Assembly: GCA_013041835.1 (NCBI GenBank)
Contig: JABDRH010000194.1
Span: forward strand, 1-12,632
Direction of reading: 5' to 3'
Length of the DNA stretch: 12,632 nt
Source: Desulfatitalea sp.
Lineage (GTDB): Bacteria; Desulfobacterota; Desulfobacteria; Desulfobacterales; Desulfosarcinaceae
In this document: positions 6,402 to 12,632 of the stretch, one piece after another
Layout of the letters: every line of letters begins with the position of its first letter
How positions within the stretch are numbered: position 1 is the first letter of the stretch
Translations under genes and position numbers: made by a program
Notes under the pieces: generated by a model
What the model saw: only the letters and a program-made list of their open reading frames with translations
Database searches by the model: none
What the model was told of the DNA's origin: nothing

Positions 6402-7057
6402 AGAATCCGGTCCTCATCTATCTGTATTCCCGATACGAACGTTTCTGGCACTGGCTCCAGAGCCTGTTGATCATTGTCTTGCTGATCACCGGTTTCGAAG
6501 TGCACAACGCCTACCGCCTTTTGGGATTCGGTAGGGCCGCGGACGTGCATAACTACATCGGCCTGAGCTGGCTCATCGCCTTTGCCTTTTTCGTCTTCTG
6601 GTTGGCCACAACCGGCGAATGGCGTCAGTATGTGCCCACCACCAAAAAAATGTTCGAAGTGATCCGCTATTACAGCTACGGCATATTCAAGGGCGAATCA
6701 CACCCCGTGCCCAAGCGCAGGGACGCCAAGCACAACCCACTGCAGCGTTTGACCTACCTTGCCCTGGCCGCATTTTTACTTCCCTTGCAGATGCTCACCG
6801 GCTTTCTCTTCTGGGGCTACAACAACTGGCAGGCCTGGGGCGTGGGATTTCTATCCCTCAAGGTGCTGGCCGTAGTGCACACCATGGGCGCCTTTGCCAT
6901 TCTCACGTTCCTCATCGTGCATATTTACATGACCACCACCGGTCACAAGCTCACCTCACATATCAAAGCCATGATCACCGGCTGGGAAGAAATGGAAGAT
7001 GAAACGGTCGTGGAGGATTGGGAGCGTGCACGGCGCAAAGGCAGTAGCGGCTTTTGA
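6395..7057 (+). CDS. Membrane cytochrome b (b561 / thiosulfate reductase-type gamma subunit)
   Basis: Predicted diheme membrane subunit that exchanges electrons between quinol and the anchored octaheme cytochrome encoded just upstream. The 220-aa product has four hydrophobic segments (about 20-36, 55-72, 118-140 and 155-178). Histidines suited to heme ligation are His19 (RFWHW), His37, His52 (DVHNY), His162 (VVHTM) and His176 (IVHIY), a pattern known in the Ni/Fe-hydrogenase, formate dehydrogenase and thiosulfate reductase cytochrome b family. A charged C-terminal tail faces one side. The ATG lies inside the preceding gene (7-nt overlap) and is preceded by AAGGAG at about 6380-6385. No hydrogenase or molybdopterin gene is present, so pairing with the Otr-like cytochrome is the simplest reading of the overlap. 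Confidence 0.86.
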   Translation: MLKNPVLIYLYSRYERFWHWLQSLLIIVLLITGFEVHNAYRLLGFGRAADVHNYIGLSWLIAFAFFVFWLATTGEWRQYVPTTKKMFEVIRYYSYGIFKGESHPVPKRRDAKHNPLQRLTYLALAAFLLPLQMLTGFLFWGYNNWQAWGVGFLSLKVLAVVHTMGAFAILTFLIVHIYMTTTGHKLTSHIKAMITGWEEMEDETVVEDWERARRKGSSGF

Positions 7058-7096
7058 CGAAAACCATCATTCGCTCAATGGTGTTTGATTGGATAA

Positions 7097-8614
7097 ATGT
7101 CAAGATTATTTATACGAAAGCCCATAAAGTCGAACAACTCGGCATCATCGATCTTAAGCCTTCTTGAGCCCCAAATTCTCTTTCCCTTGTTTGCCGTGTT
7201 GATCACCGTCATCCTTTGGAGCACGAACTACAGCGCCAACAAGACCATACGCCGGAATGTAACGAAAGCTGCGATCGCCCTGGCCGAGGAGCAGGCAGAA
7301 ACATACGTGTCCCAACTTATGCGCGCTTTGCGCGAAATTGACCAGCATCTTAAAATTGTGGTTTACGCCAGCCAGCAACACGGCAGGCGCAACGCGCTGC
7401 AAGCATTAAAAGAACGCCATCTGCTGCCATCGCCATTGTCGTTCAACATAGTGATTCTCGATATTGACGGCAACCTTATCGATGCAACCGAATCAGCTTC
7501 ACCAACGCGCGTTGATCTCCGGTTTGAACAGCAGCTCCGCAACCAAGACGGCTTGCTGATCGCGGTCGTGGCTGACGACACACAGGATGATGCGCTGCTA
7601 CAGTTCAGCCGCCAGTACCCTACCCCAAGCGGTGCGTATGATGGCGCCGTGGTCCTGCAGGTGGATGCATCCTACTTTGTGAGCACCTATGACAACAGGA
7701 AAATGGGAAACCAGGGCATCATGGGGCTGCTGAACAAGCGTGGCCGCTTCATGGTCAGGCGAAGCGCCAATCATATCAGCACCGATGGATCGATCCCCTA
7801 CCACCAGATCATCAAAAACGCCGACCCTATGCAAAACGCGTTAACTCTGTCGACTTCCGCGATCGACGGTGTGGTACGCTATGTTGTCGTACGGGAATTG
7901 TACCAGTTTCCACTGGCGGTGATTGTCGGCGTTTCGCGCGCCGAACTGATGGCGGATGCCGACCGCAAGGCAAAAGCCGATATGCTTCGCACCACAGGAG
8001 CAAATCTATTGTTACTGGTGGTCATGGGTATTTTCTGGCGCTTGAGCCGAAAGCTGATGCAAAGCCGTCGGCAGGAGGTCGAAACGCGCATTGAACATAC
8101 AAAACAGATCGAATACCTGGCTTACCACGACAGTCTCACCGGCTTGCCCAATCGAAGCCTGTTTGACCAACTGCTGGAACAGAGCATCAAACAGGCCAGG
8201 CGAAACACCCGCCTGCTCGCGGTGCTGTTCCTTGATCTCGACCATTTCAAGCATATCAACGACACGCTGGGACATAATGCAGGGGACCAACTGCTCTTTG
8301 AAGTAGCGGCACGAATAAAGCGTTGCCTGCGTGAAAGCGATACGGTCGCCAGATTCGGCGGTGACGAATTCATTGTGTTGTTATCAGAGATCGACGCAAA
8401 GGATTACGCCTTCTCGGTGGCCCGCAAAGTCATTGACGCTGTCGGCAGGCCCTTTGTTTTTCAAGACCGGGAACTTCGCGTGACGGCCAGCGTCGGCATC
8501 AGCACCTTTCCGGATGAAGGGCTGGACCGACAGACGCTGACAAAACATGCCGATGCCGCCATGTACAAAGTAAAGGAAGAAGGGAAAAACGATTATCGCA
8601 TTTATACGCCATAG
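7097..8614 (+). CDS. Membrane diguanylate cyclase with periplasmic sensor domain (GGDEF)
   Basis: Predicted to make cyclic di-GMP from two GTP in response to a periplasmic signal. The 505-aa product has a membrane helix at about 26-44, an extracytoplasmic region of about 250 residues that looks like a Cache/PDC-type sensor (family inferred from layout), a second helix at about 299-315, a short linker and a GGDEF domain. The catalytic domain is intact: YHDSLTGLPNR (343-353), FLDLDHFKHIND (378-389) and RFGGDEF (419-425). RESD at 412-415, five residues before GGDEF, is a complete RxxD inhibitory site, so product feedback is expected. No EAL or HD-GYP domain is present. It lies 39 bp after the cytochrome b gene on the same strand. 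Between them is only a weak ACCAT/ATGGT hairpin, so read-through is possible. The ribosome-binding site is poor (GGAT), suggesting low translation. Confidence 0.93.
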   Translation: MSRLFIRKPIKSNNSASSILSLLEPQILFPLFAVLITVILWSTNYSANKTIRRNVTKAAIALAEEQAETYVSQLMRALREIDQHLKIVVYASQQHGRRNALQALKERHLLPSPLSFNIVILDIDGNLIDATESASPTRVDLRFEQQLRNQDGLLIAVVADDTQDDALLQFSRQYPTPSGAYDGAVVLQVDASYFVSTYDNRKMGNQGIMGLLNKRGRFMVRRSANHISTDGSIPYHQIIKNADPMQNALTLSTSAIDGVVRYVVVRELYQFPLAVIVGVSRAELMADADRKAKADMLRTTGANLLLLVVMGIFWRLSRKLMQSRRQEVETRIEHTKQIEYLAYHDSLTGLPNRSLFDQLLEQSIKQARRNTRLLAVLFLDLDHFKHINDTLGHNAGDQLLFEVAARIKRCLRESDTVARFGGDEFIVLLSEIDAKDYAFSVARKVIDAVGRPFVFQDRELRVTASVGISTFPDEGLDRQTLTKHADAAMYKVKEEGKNDYRIYTP

Positions 8615-8696
8615 ATCCACTCAAAAACCGCAAAACCATTCGCAAACCACCCCATCATGCATTATCGGATGCAGGCAAAAAGCAATCGCACCATGA

Positions 8697-9545
8697 TTAT
8701 TTGCCGATCGCCGTCAGAATATATTTCGGCAAGGCAAATGCGGCATGATGAATCTCAGGGGTATAATAGCGCGTAACGATGCCCGCCCGTTCATATCTGG
8801 ACTGGATAGTGGCCGTATCCACACGGCGGGCGGCCGGATCGTCGCTGGCCCAGCCAAACGTCATGATGCCGCCGATATAGGTGGGAACCGCGGCCGTGTA
8901 GAAATGCCAGTCGCCAAACAGACGCTTCAGGCGGCGGGCGGTCGCTTGCACTTCATCCAGTTGCAGGAATGGCACACCGTTCTGGGTCGCGAGAATGCCC
9001 CCCTTGGCCAGCCGGCGTTTGCACGCCGTGTAGAAATCCTGTTGAAACAGCTTTTCGCCGGGCCCGATCGGATCTGTACTGTCGCAGATGATCACATCGA
9101 ACGTATCCGTCGTTTGAAGAACCCAACCGAGGCCGTCGTCGATCACGACACGCGCCCGCGGGTCGTCGAAGGCGCCCCGGGAATGATGGGGCAAATACCG
9201 CCGGCTCAGATCGATGACCCGCTGATCGATTTCAACCAGGGTGACGGACGTCACCTGCGCATGTCGAATCACCTCACGCAGGATGCCGCCGTCGCCGCCG
9301 CCGATAATCAGGACCCGGGCCGCATTGCCATGCGCCAGAAGGGGCACATGGGCAAGCATCTCGTGATAGATGAACTCGTCGGCTTCCGTGGTTTGAATGA
9401 TGCCGTCCAGCGCCATGACCCGACCGAAGACGGCATTGTGGAAAATGACCAGGTGGTGTTGGCCGGTCTGCTCCTCGAATAGGATTTCTCCGACTTTGAA
9501 GGCCTGGCTGTATTCGCTGGAAAAGGCCTCGACAAAGTCAGACAC
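8697..9545 (-). CDS. speE: Spermidine synthase (polyamine aminopropyltransferase)
   Basis: Transfers the aminopropyl group from decarboxylated AdoMet to putrescine, giving spermidine, in the cytoplasm. The 282-aa product has the family's usual length. Motifs in order are TEADEFIYHEM (53-63), the nucleotide-binding GGGDGG (82-87), VEID (104-107), DSTDPIGP (155-162) with the expected catalytic Asp155, and VPTYIGG (220-226). The start is a GTG (coding-strand position 9545) that overlaps the end of speD by 8 nt; no ATG suits better, and coupling to speD explains the weak ribosome-binding site. It converges on the diguanylate cyclase gene with an 82-bp gap in which I see only a weak TGCAT/ATGCA hairpin. 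A putrescine-producing decarboxylase is not in the window. Confidence 0.95.
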   Translation of the reverse strand: MSDFVEAFSSEYSQAFKVGEILFEEQTGQHHLVIFHNAVFGRVMALDGIIQTTEADEFIYHEMLAHVPLLAHGNAARVLIIGGGDGGILREVIRHAQVTSVTLVEIDQRVIDLSRRYLPHHSRGAFDDPRARVVIDDGLGWVLQTTDTFDVIICDSTDPIGPGEKLFQQDFYTACKRRLAKGGILATQNGVPFLQLDEVQATARRLKRLFGDWHFYTAAVPTYIGGIMTFGWASDDPAARRVDTATIQSRYERAGIVTRYYTPEIHHAAFALPKYILTAIGK

Positions 9546-10029
9546 GCCCGACGATCCCCCGCAGCTTTTCAGTAATTTTCATGGTTTTGGGGGCAAAGGT
9601 GCGCTTGAGCACGGCAATGGCCGCCTCGGGTTGCGCATCACCGCACATAAAGATGTCAAAAGCCGCAAAATCGCGCTCCGGCCAGGTATGCACGCTGATA
9701 TGGGATTCAGCCAACACCGCGACGCCGGAGATACCGCCATTGGGCGTAAAATGATGCAGATGGATGTGCAGCAAAGTCGCCTGGCACCGGTGGACGCTCT
9801 CGCGTAAAGCTTGTTCCACCACATGCAGGTTGTCCAGATGCCTGGCACCCCAGAAATCGAGGATCAAGTGGGTACCGGCAAAAAGGATGCCCTCCCTCTC
9901 CACGAAATGATCCGGCGCCTCATTGCCGGCGGCCGTTGATTCATCATGATGTTGCGGCCAGAAAAGGCCCGTGTTTTCCGGTTCTATTTCAGACAGCCCC
10001 TCATATGTCGCAATGGCTTCTCTTTTCAT
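9538..10029 (-). CDS. speD: S-adenosylmethionine decarboxylase proenzyme
   Basis: Decarboxylates AdoMet to supply the aminopropyl donor for the overlapping speE. It is a self-processing pyruvoyl enzyme of the short prokaryotic class. In LAESHISVHTWPE the chain should be cut before Ser109, which becomes the pyruvoyl group. His114 and Cys129 lie 5 and 20 residues further on, the same spacing as Ser63, His68 and Cys83 of the Thermotoga maritima enzyme. The 163-aa product carries an N-terminal stretch of about 45 residues before the conserved EGILFAGTHLILDFWG (46-61). This is longer than most relatives and polar, with no known domain. The ATG at 10029 has a G-rich but atypical upstream sequence (GGGGGGCCGGATGG), and a later GTG at codon 43 cannot be excluded. 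A terminator lies 37 nt upstream, suggesting leader control. Confidence 0.94.
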   Translation of the reverse strand: MKREAIATYEGLSEIEPENTGLFWPQHHDESTAAGNEAPDHFVEREGILFAGTHLILDFWGARHLDNLHVVEQALRESVHRCQATLLHIHLHHFTPNGGISGVAVLAESHISVHTWPERDFAAFDIFMCGDAQPEAAIAVLKRTFAPKTMKITEKLRGIVGRV

Positions 10030-10065
10030 CCATCCGGCCCCCCTATTCGTTTCGGATACAGATCG

Positions 10066-10090
10066 AAAAAAAAATGCCGCGCAAGCGGCA
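10066..10090 (-). terminator. Intrinsic terminator in the speD leader
   Basis: On the minus strand a perfect 6-bp stem (TGCCGC, loop TTGC, GCGGCA) is followed directly by nine T. It stands 37 nt before the speD start and 104 bp downstream of the best promoter for speDE. It either ends transcripts from the phosphate operon or acts as an attenuator for speDE. The remaining 36 bases are too few to fit a separate full promoter and leader comfortably. Confidence 0.85.
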
Positions 10091-10120
10091 ATATGTTCAT
10101 TATTTTCAAAACATCACCGA

Positions 10121-10183
10121 TTAATTCATTAAGATCAGAATGACAAGTTTTTTTTTCGCGACCCCAAATTCAGAAGAAAACAT
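10121..10183 (-). CDS. Possible 20-aa leader peptide upstream of speD
   Basis: A 21-codon frame (ATG at 10183, TAA at 10121) encodes a peptide starting MFSSEFGVAKKK and ending in a hydrophobic LVILILMN. It follows a perfect AGGAGG (10185-10190), but the spacing to the ATG is a single base, far shorter than normal, so translation is doubtful. It sits between the predicted promoter and the terminator, where a regulatory leader peptide would sit. The three lysine codons are a run of nine A, prone to slippage. There are no stretches of arginine codons, and nothing shows directly that it senses polyamines. I do not recognise a homologue. Confidence 0.25.
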   Translation of the reverse strand: MFSSEFGVAKKKLVILILMN

Positions 10184-10193
10184 ACCTCCTACT

Positions 10194-10221
10194 GTTATAC
10201 ATGTCGTTGCCCGATTGTAAA
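10194..10221 (-). promoter_or_regulatory. Sigma70-type promoter for speDE
   Basis: On the minus strand TTTACA (10216-10221) and TATAAC (10194-10199) each match five of six consensus bases, with a 16-bp spacer. It begins nine bases past the stop of the DUF47 gene. Transcription would start near 10187, giving a leader of about 160 nt that includes the mini-ORF and the terminator. Confidence 0.5.
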
Positions 10222-10229
10222 CACCCAAC

Positions 10230-10898
10230 CTATCTTGCGATCATGGCTCGCATCATATCCCCCGCATTCTCAGCGTGGTCCGCGATGGAACCGATATACT
10301 CCGCGAGCCGGATCATATGAAAGATCGTCACCGGATCGATGTCAAGGTTGAGGGTCTTTCGCTTGATGTGGCGCTCGTGCCGGTCAGCATCATGCTCCTG
10401 GCGCCGCAAGGTGGCGATGATCTCTTTTACTTTGTTCCGTTGTTCTTCCTTGTAGGTCTTGAAATAGGTGCGGGCCTCCCGGATCATGATCACAAGCGCT
10501 TCGATAGGCAGAATGACCGCCCCTATGAAATTGATAAAATCGTCCGCCAGCTCATCGGGTATCCCGGGATCCTCCCGAAAGGAGATCCATTCAAGGGTAT
10601 CTTCCACGGCATCGAGCACCGCGTCCTGCTCGCGTAGATACCGGAAGAGCTGAAATTTATCGATGGGCAGCAACGTTCCTTTCGGCAAATGCCCGCGAAT
10701 CCGTCTTTTAACGGCGTCGGCCTCACTTTCCAGCCGGACGACTTCTTTCTGGAACGATTCGTAGGTATCGCATTGCGTGGACAGATGGCATTCGATGGCT
10801 TTCTTGAAGGCGTGGGCACAAGCTTTCACCTTTTCAGCATGCTCTTCGAGCCCATCGAAAGGAGACGCCATGAACATCGACATGAATGGAATCCGCAT
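10230..10898 (-). CDS. DUF47 / PhoU-like protein, partner of the PiT phosphate transporter
   Basis: A cytoplasmic all-helical protein of the TIGR00153/DUF47 family (YkaA-like), distantly related to PhoU. Such genes commonly sit next to pit genes and are thought to modulate phosphate uptake; their biochemistry is poorly defined. The 222-aa length is typical. Seen in the sequence: long charged helices, the segment RLESEADAVKRRIRGHLPKGTLLPIDKFQLFRYL-type region (about 55-88) and a C-terminal RLAEYIGSIADHAENAGDMM helix (about 197-216), whose acidic/His pattern resembles the metal-binding E/D-rich motifs of PhoU. A canonical AGGAGG lies 4 nt before the ATG. It begins 16 bp after the transporter stop, so the two form one operon. 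The order, transporter first, is the reverse of many relatives. Confidence 0.9.
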   Translation of the reverse strand: MRIPFMSMFMASPFDGLEEHAEKVKACAHAFKKAIECHLSTQCDTYESFQKEVVRLESEADAVKRRIRGHLPKGTLLPIDKFQLFRYLREQDAVLDAVEDTLEWISFREDPGIPDELADDFINFIGAVILPIEALVIMIREARTYFKTYKEEQRNKVKEIIATLRRQEHDADRHERHIKRKTLNLDIDPVTIFHMIRLAEYIGSIADHAENAGDMMRAMIAR

Positions 10899-10914
10899 AC
10901 CCCCTCCTGAAATC

Positions 10915-12141
10915 TTATAAGATTAGCGCAAGCAGTTTGAAGATCACCATACTCGTCAAGGCCGCCGCGGGAACCGTCAGTATCCAGTACAAAACGATTC
11001 TGAAGATAATACCAAGATTGACGGCCTCCAGCCCCCTGGCAAGCCCCACCCCCAGCACGCCGCCCACCGCCGCATGGGTCGTCGATACCGGCAGGCCGAG
11101 TTTCGAAGCGATAAGAACCGTCGTGGCGGCGGCAAAGTCAACGGAGAAACCTCGACTGTTGGTCAAAGTCGTAATTTTTTGGCCGATGGTGCCCATCACC
11201 CGATGGCCCGCCATGGCGATACCACAGGCAATGCCGATACCGCCGAACAGCAGCAAAAAAAACGGAACCGGCACGGTCGCACCGATGGAGCCGGTCTTGA
11301 CGAGAAAATAGACCACCGCCAGGGGGCCGATGGCATTTGCAACGTCGTTGGCCCCCTGGGCAAGGGCCACGTAGCAGGAGGTGCCGATCTGGATCCGACG
11401 AAAAATTTCCTCCACCTCCCGGCCGCCAATTCGGGCCAAAGCCCACACCAATAGGCGTTTTCCTACCCATCCGAGCAATACCGAAATGGCCACGGCAACC
11501 AGCAGCGCCGGCCCCCCGCCGAGGTTGAGCGTTTTTCCCAGGGGCGTTTTGAACAAAAACGAGAGCACCACCACGAAAACGGTGATTCCGATGAAAACAC
11601 AAGACAGATCCAAGGCCCGCTGAAAAGAGTTGTGCCGCATAAGAATCATACGGACAATAACCTTGAACATCACAAATCCGATGGCAAGCGCAAACACCGG
11701 AGAAATGATCCAGCTGGCCACCACGGCGCCTAGCTTTCCCCAATTGATGACGCCGAAGCCGCCGGCCATGATACCGAACCCGATCATCGCCCCGACGATC
11801 GAATGGGTGGTGGACACCGGCAACGATTTCCAGGTGGCGAAAGAGACCCAGGCGGCGGCGGCCAGCAGGGCGGAAAGTGCGCCGATCAACGCCAGATGCG
11901 GATCGGCCAGCACCTCCGCCGAAACAATCCCTTTGCGGATCGTATTGGTGACATGGGCGCCGATGAAAGTCGCGCCGACAATATTGAGAATACCGGCGAT
12001 AAAAATCGCCTGGCGAATGGTGATGGCCTTGGCGCCAACGGCGGACGCCATAGAGTTGGCGACATCATTGGCACCGATGTTCCATGCCATGTAGAACCCG
12101 AAGACATACCCGACACACAGAATGATGAATTCCTGCCCCAT
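10915..12141 (-). CDS. pit: Low-affinity inorganic phosphate transporter, PiT family
   Basis: Predicted inner-membrane phosphate (metal-phosphate) symporter. The 408-aa, highly hydrophobic product shows the internal duplication of the PiT family: GANDVANS (23-30) and GANDVANA (263-270), each followed by a PVSTTH motif (108-113 and 351-356). About ten membrane segments are apparent, with a more polar central stretch around residues 165-180 and a cytoplasmic-looking loop around 235-255 (RIGGREVEEIFRR). The ATG at 12141 has only a purine-rich AGAAGAAAG upstream. Its DUF47 partner follows after 16 bp. A nearby pho box was looked for and not found; sulfate transport has been shown for some PiT relatives (CysP), so phosphate is inferred from the DUF47 partner. 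Confidence 0.93.
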   Translation of the reverse strand: MGQEFIILCVGYVFGFYMAWNIGANDVANSMASAVGAKAITIRQAIFIAGILNIVGATFIGAHVTNTIRKGIVSAEVLADPHLALIGALSALLAAAAWVSFATWKSLPVSTTHSIVGAMIGFGIMAGGFGVINWGKLGAVVASWIISPVFALAIGFVMFKVIVRMILMRHNSFQRALDLSCVFIGITVFVVVLSFLFKTPLGKTLNLGGGPALLVAVAISVLLGWVGKRLLVWALARIGGREVEEIFRRIQIGTSCYVALAQGANDVANAIGPLAVVYFLVKTGSIGATVPVPFFLLLFGGIGIACGIAMAGHRVMGTIGQKITTLTNSRGFSVDFAAATTVLIASKLGLPVSTTHAAVGGVLGVGLARGLEAVNLGIIFRIVLYWILTVPAAALTSMVIFKLLALIL

Positions 12142-12416
12142 ATGGCTTTCTTCTCGAACAAGCGGTTAACGCGACACATCCCCAACACACCCAGTCACCC
12201 TAACAGTGGCGGCCACCGGCTCGATACCGGTTTCCATGGGCATCCAAGCGCCTCTTTCCGTCGCAACGGTTCCACATTATCAGCGCCGGGACGTGACCAT
12301 ACACGGTTTTACCACTTCCGGCAACCGGCCCTGACTTTTCACAGCAATTCTCGATGAAACGCTGGTACCTTTTCACCGCTTTGCCCCTAATTTACAAGAC
12401 AAACATAAGCCGATAG
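12142..12416. other. Intergenic region upstream of pit
   Basis: No gene is supported here. On the minus strand a weak promoter-like pair for pit, TTGCCG and TATGGT with a 17-bp spacer (about 12289-12317), matches four of six at each box. A small ACCGG/CCGGT hairpin lies near 12216-12232. On the plus strand an ATG at 12354 opens a 20-codon frame that ends at TAG (12414), in the same frame as the RHS fragment that follows; it lacks a ribosome-binding site. Confidence 0.4.
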
Positions 12417-12632
12417 GCCACCCTTGAAAAAACACCGGCCGGCGTGGCCATCACCACCGGCGGGGACAGCACCTTGGCCTATGAACCGAGCCTGTGTAAA
12501 AACCCCACCGCCACTAGCCGCACCCGCCACATCGGCGGCCTGATGGAAATCACCAACACCCAGACCACCGTGCACCTCTTTACCGCCGGAAAACGCATCG
12601 CCTCCATCAAAAGCAGCCAGACCGCCAACACC
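12417..12632 (+). pseudogene. RHS-repeat-type protein fragment, 5'-truncated, running off the window
   Basis: The plus frame is open for 72 codons from just after a TAG (12414-12416) to the window end. The translation contains RTRHIGGLMEITNT and VHLFTAGKRIASIKSS (residues about 35-67). These resemble the segment of RHS/YD-repeat and SpvB/Tc-toxin-like proteins (pattern 'yvGglyEv..TTkhiFaGdqRiA') that lies directly before the conserved HGDHLGS core. The repeat-rich N-terminus such proteins need is absent: the upstream frame has a stop and no ribosome-binding site, and the nearest good neighbour is the divergent pit gene. It is therefore most likely a displaced or decayed RHS tip, a class often moved by recombination. 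The recognition is by motif only, and the downstream end is unseen. Confidence 0.5.

Noticed and set aside
7063..7082. ACCAT/ATGGT hairpin between the cytochrome b and diguanylate cyclase genes, considered as a terminator
   Set aside because: The stem is short, the loop is ten bases and the following T-run is broken.
8658..8673. TGCAT/ATGCA hairpin between convergent genes, considered as a shared terminator
   Set aside because: Only five pairs and no T-run on either strand.
8745..9482. A 245-codon plus-strand frame opposite speE
   Set aside because: The speE motifs are complete on the minus strand; this is the complementary shadow.
1..12632. CRISPR arrays, tRNA or rRNA genes, and insertion sequence ends
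   Set aside because: I saw no regularly spaced repeats, no cloverleaf or rRNA-like sequence, and no transposase frame or terminal inverted repeats.

Overview
The window looks like chromosomal DNA from a moderately GC-rich, Gram-negative anaerobe. A Desulfobacterota (deltaproteobacterial, sulfate-reducer-like) host is my best inference. It rests on the density of multiheme c-type cytochromes with Sec signals, the NapC/NrfH + HAO-like pair, an octaheme tetrathionate-reductase-type cytochrome paired with a cytochrome b, an EpsC-type serine acetyltransferase and an RHS fragment. No rRNA or tRNA gene is visible, so the taxonomy is not proven.

Layout. (1) 1-887, minus: serine O-acetyltransferase, cut by the window edge. 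(2) 1188-3210, plus: a tetraheme NapC/NrfH-type quinol dehydrogenase followed by an eight-heme HAO-family cytochrome, closed by a strong intrinsic terminator (3234-3265). (3) 3412-4323, plus: a thioredoxin-reductase-like flavoprotein with a CVDC redox centre. (4) 4324-4709: a 386-bp regulatory gap with a good sigma70-type promoter and a palindrome about 64 bp upstream of its predicted start. (5) 4710-7057, plus: an eight-heme Otr-family cytochrome with a C-terminal membrane helix, overlapping a four-helix cytochrome b. (6) 7097-8614, plus: a membrane diguanylate cyclase. (7) 8697-10029, minus: speD-speE (AdoMet decarboxylase, spermidine synthase), overlapping, with a leader that carries a promoter, a 20-codon mini-ORF and an intrinsic terminator. 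(8) 10230-12141, minus: a PiT phosphate transporter and its DUF47/PhoU-like partner. (9) 12417-12632, plus: a 5'-broken RHS-type fragment running off the end.

How the parts fit. The centre of the window is a respiratory island with two different octaheme c-type cytochromes. Each has its own predicted route from the quinone pool: a NrfH-type tetraheme anchor for the HAO-like enzyme and a b-type cytochrome for the Otr-like enzyme. Known relatives act on nitrite, hydroxylamine, hydrazine or tetrathionate, so periplasmic reduction of nitrogen or sulfur oxyanions is the likely role; the actual substrates cannot be read from sequence. The flanking genes (cysteine, polyamine and phosphate metabolism) look like ordinary housekeeping functions. 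The most novel items are the paired octaheme modules and the possible attenuator in front of speDE.
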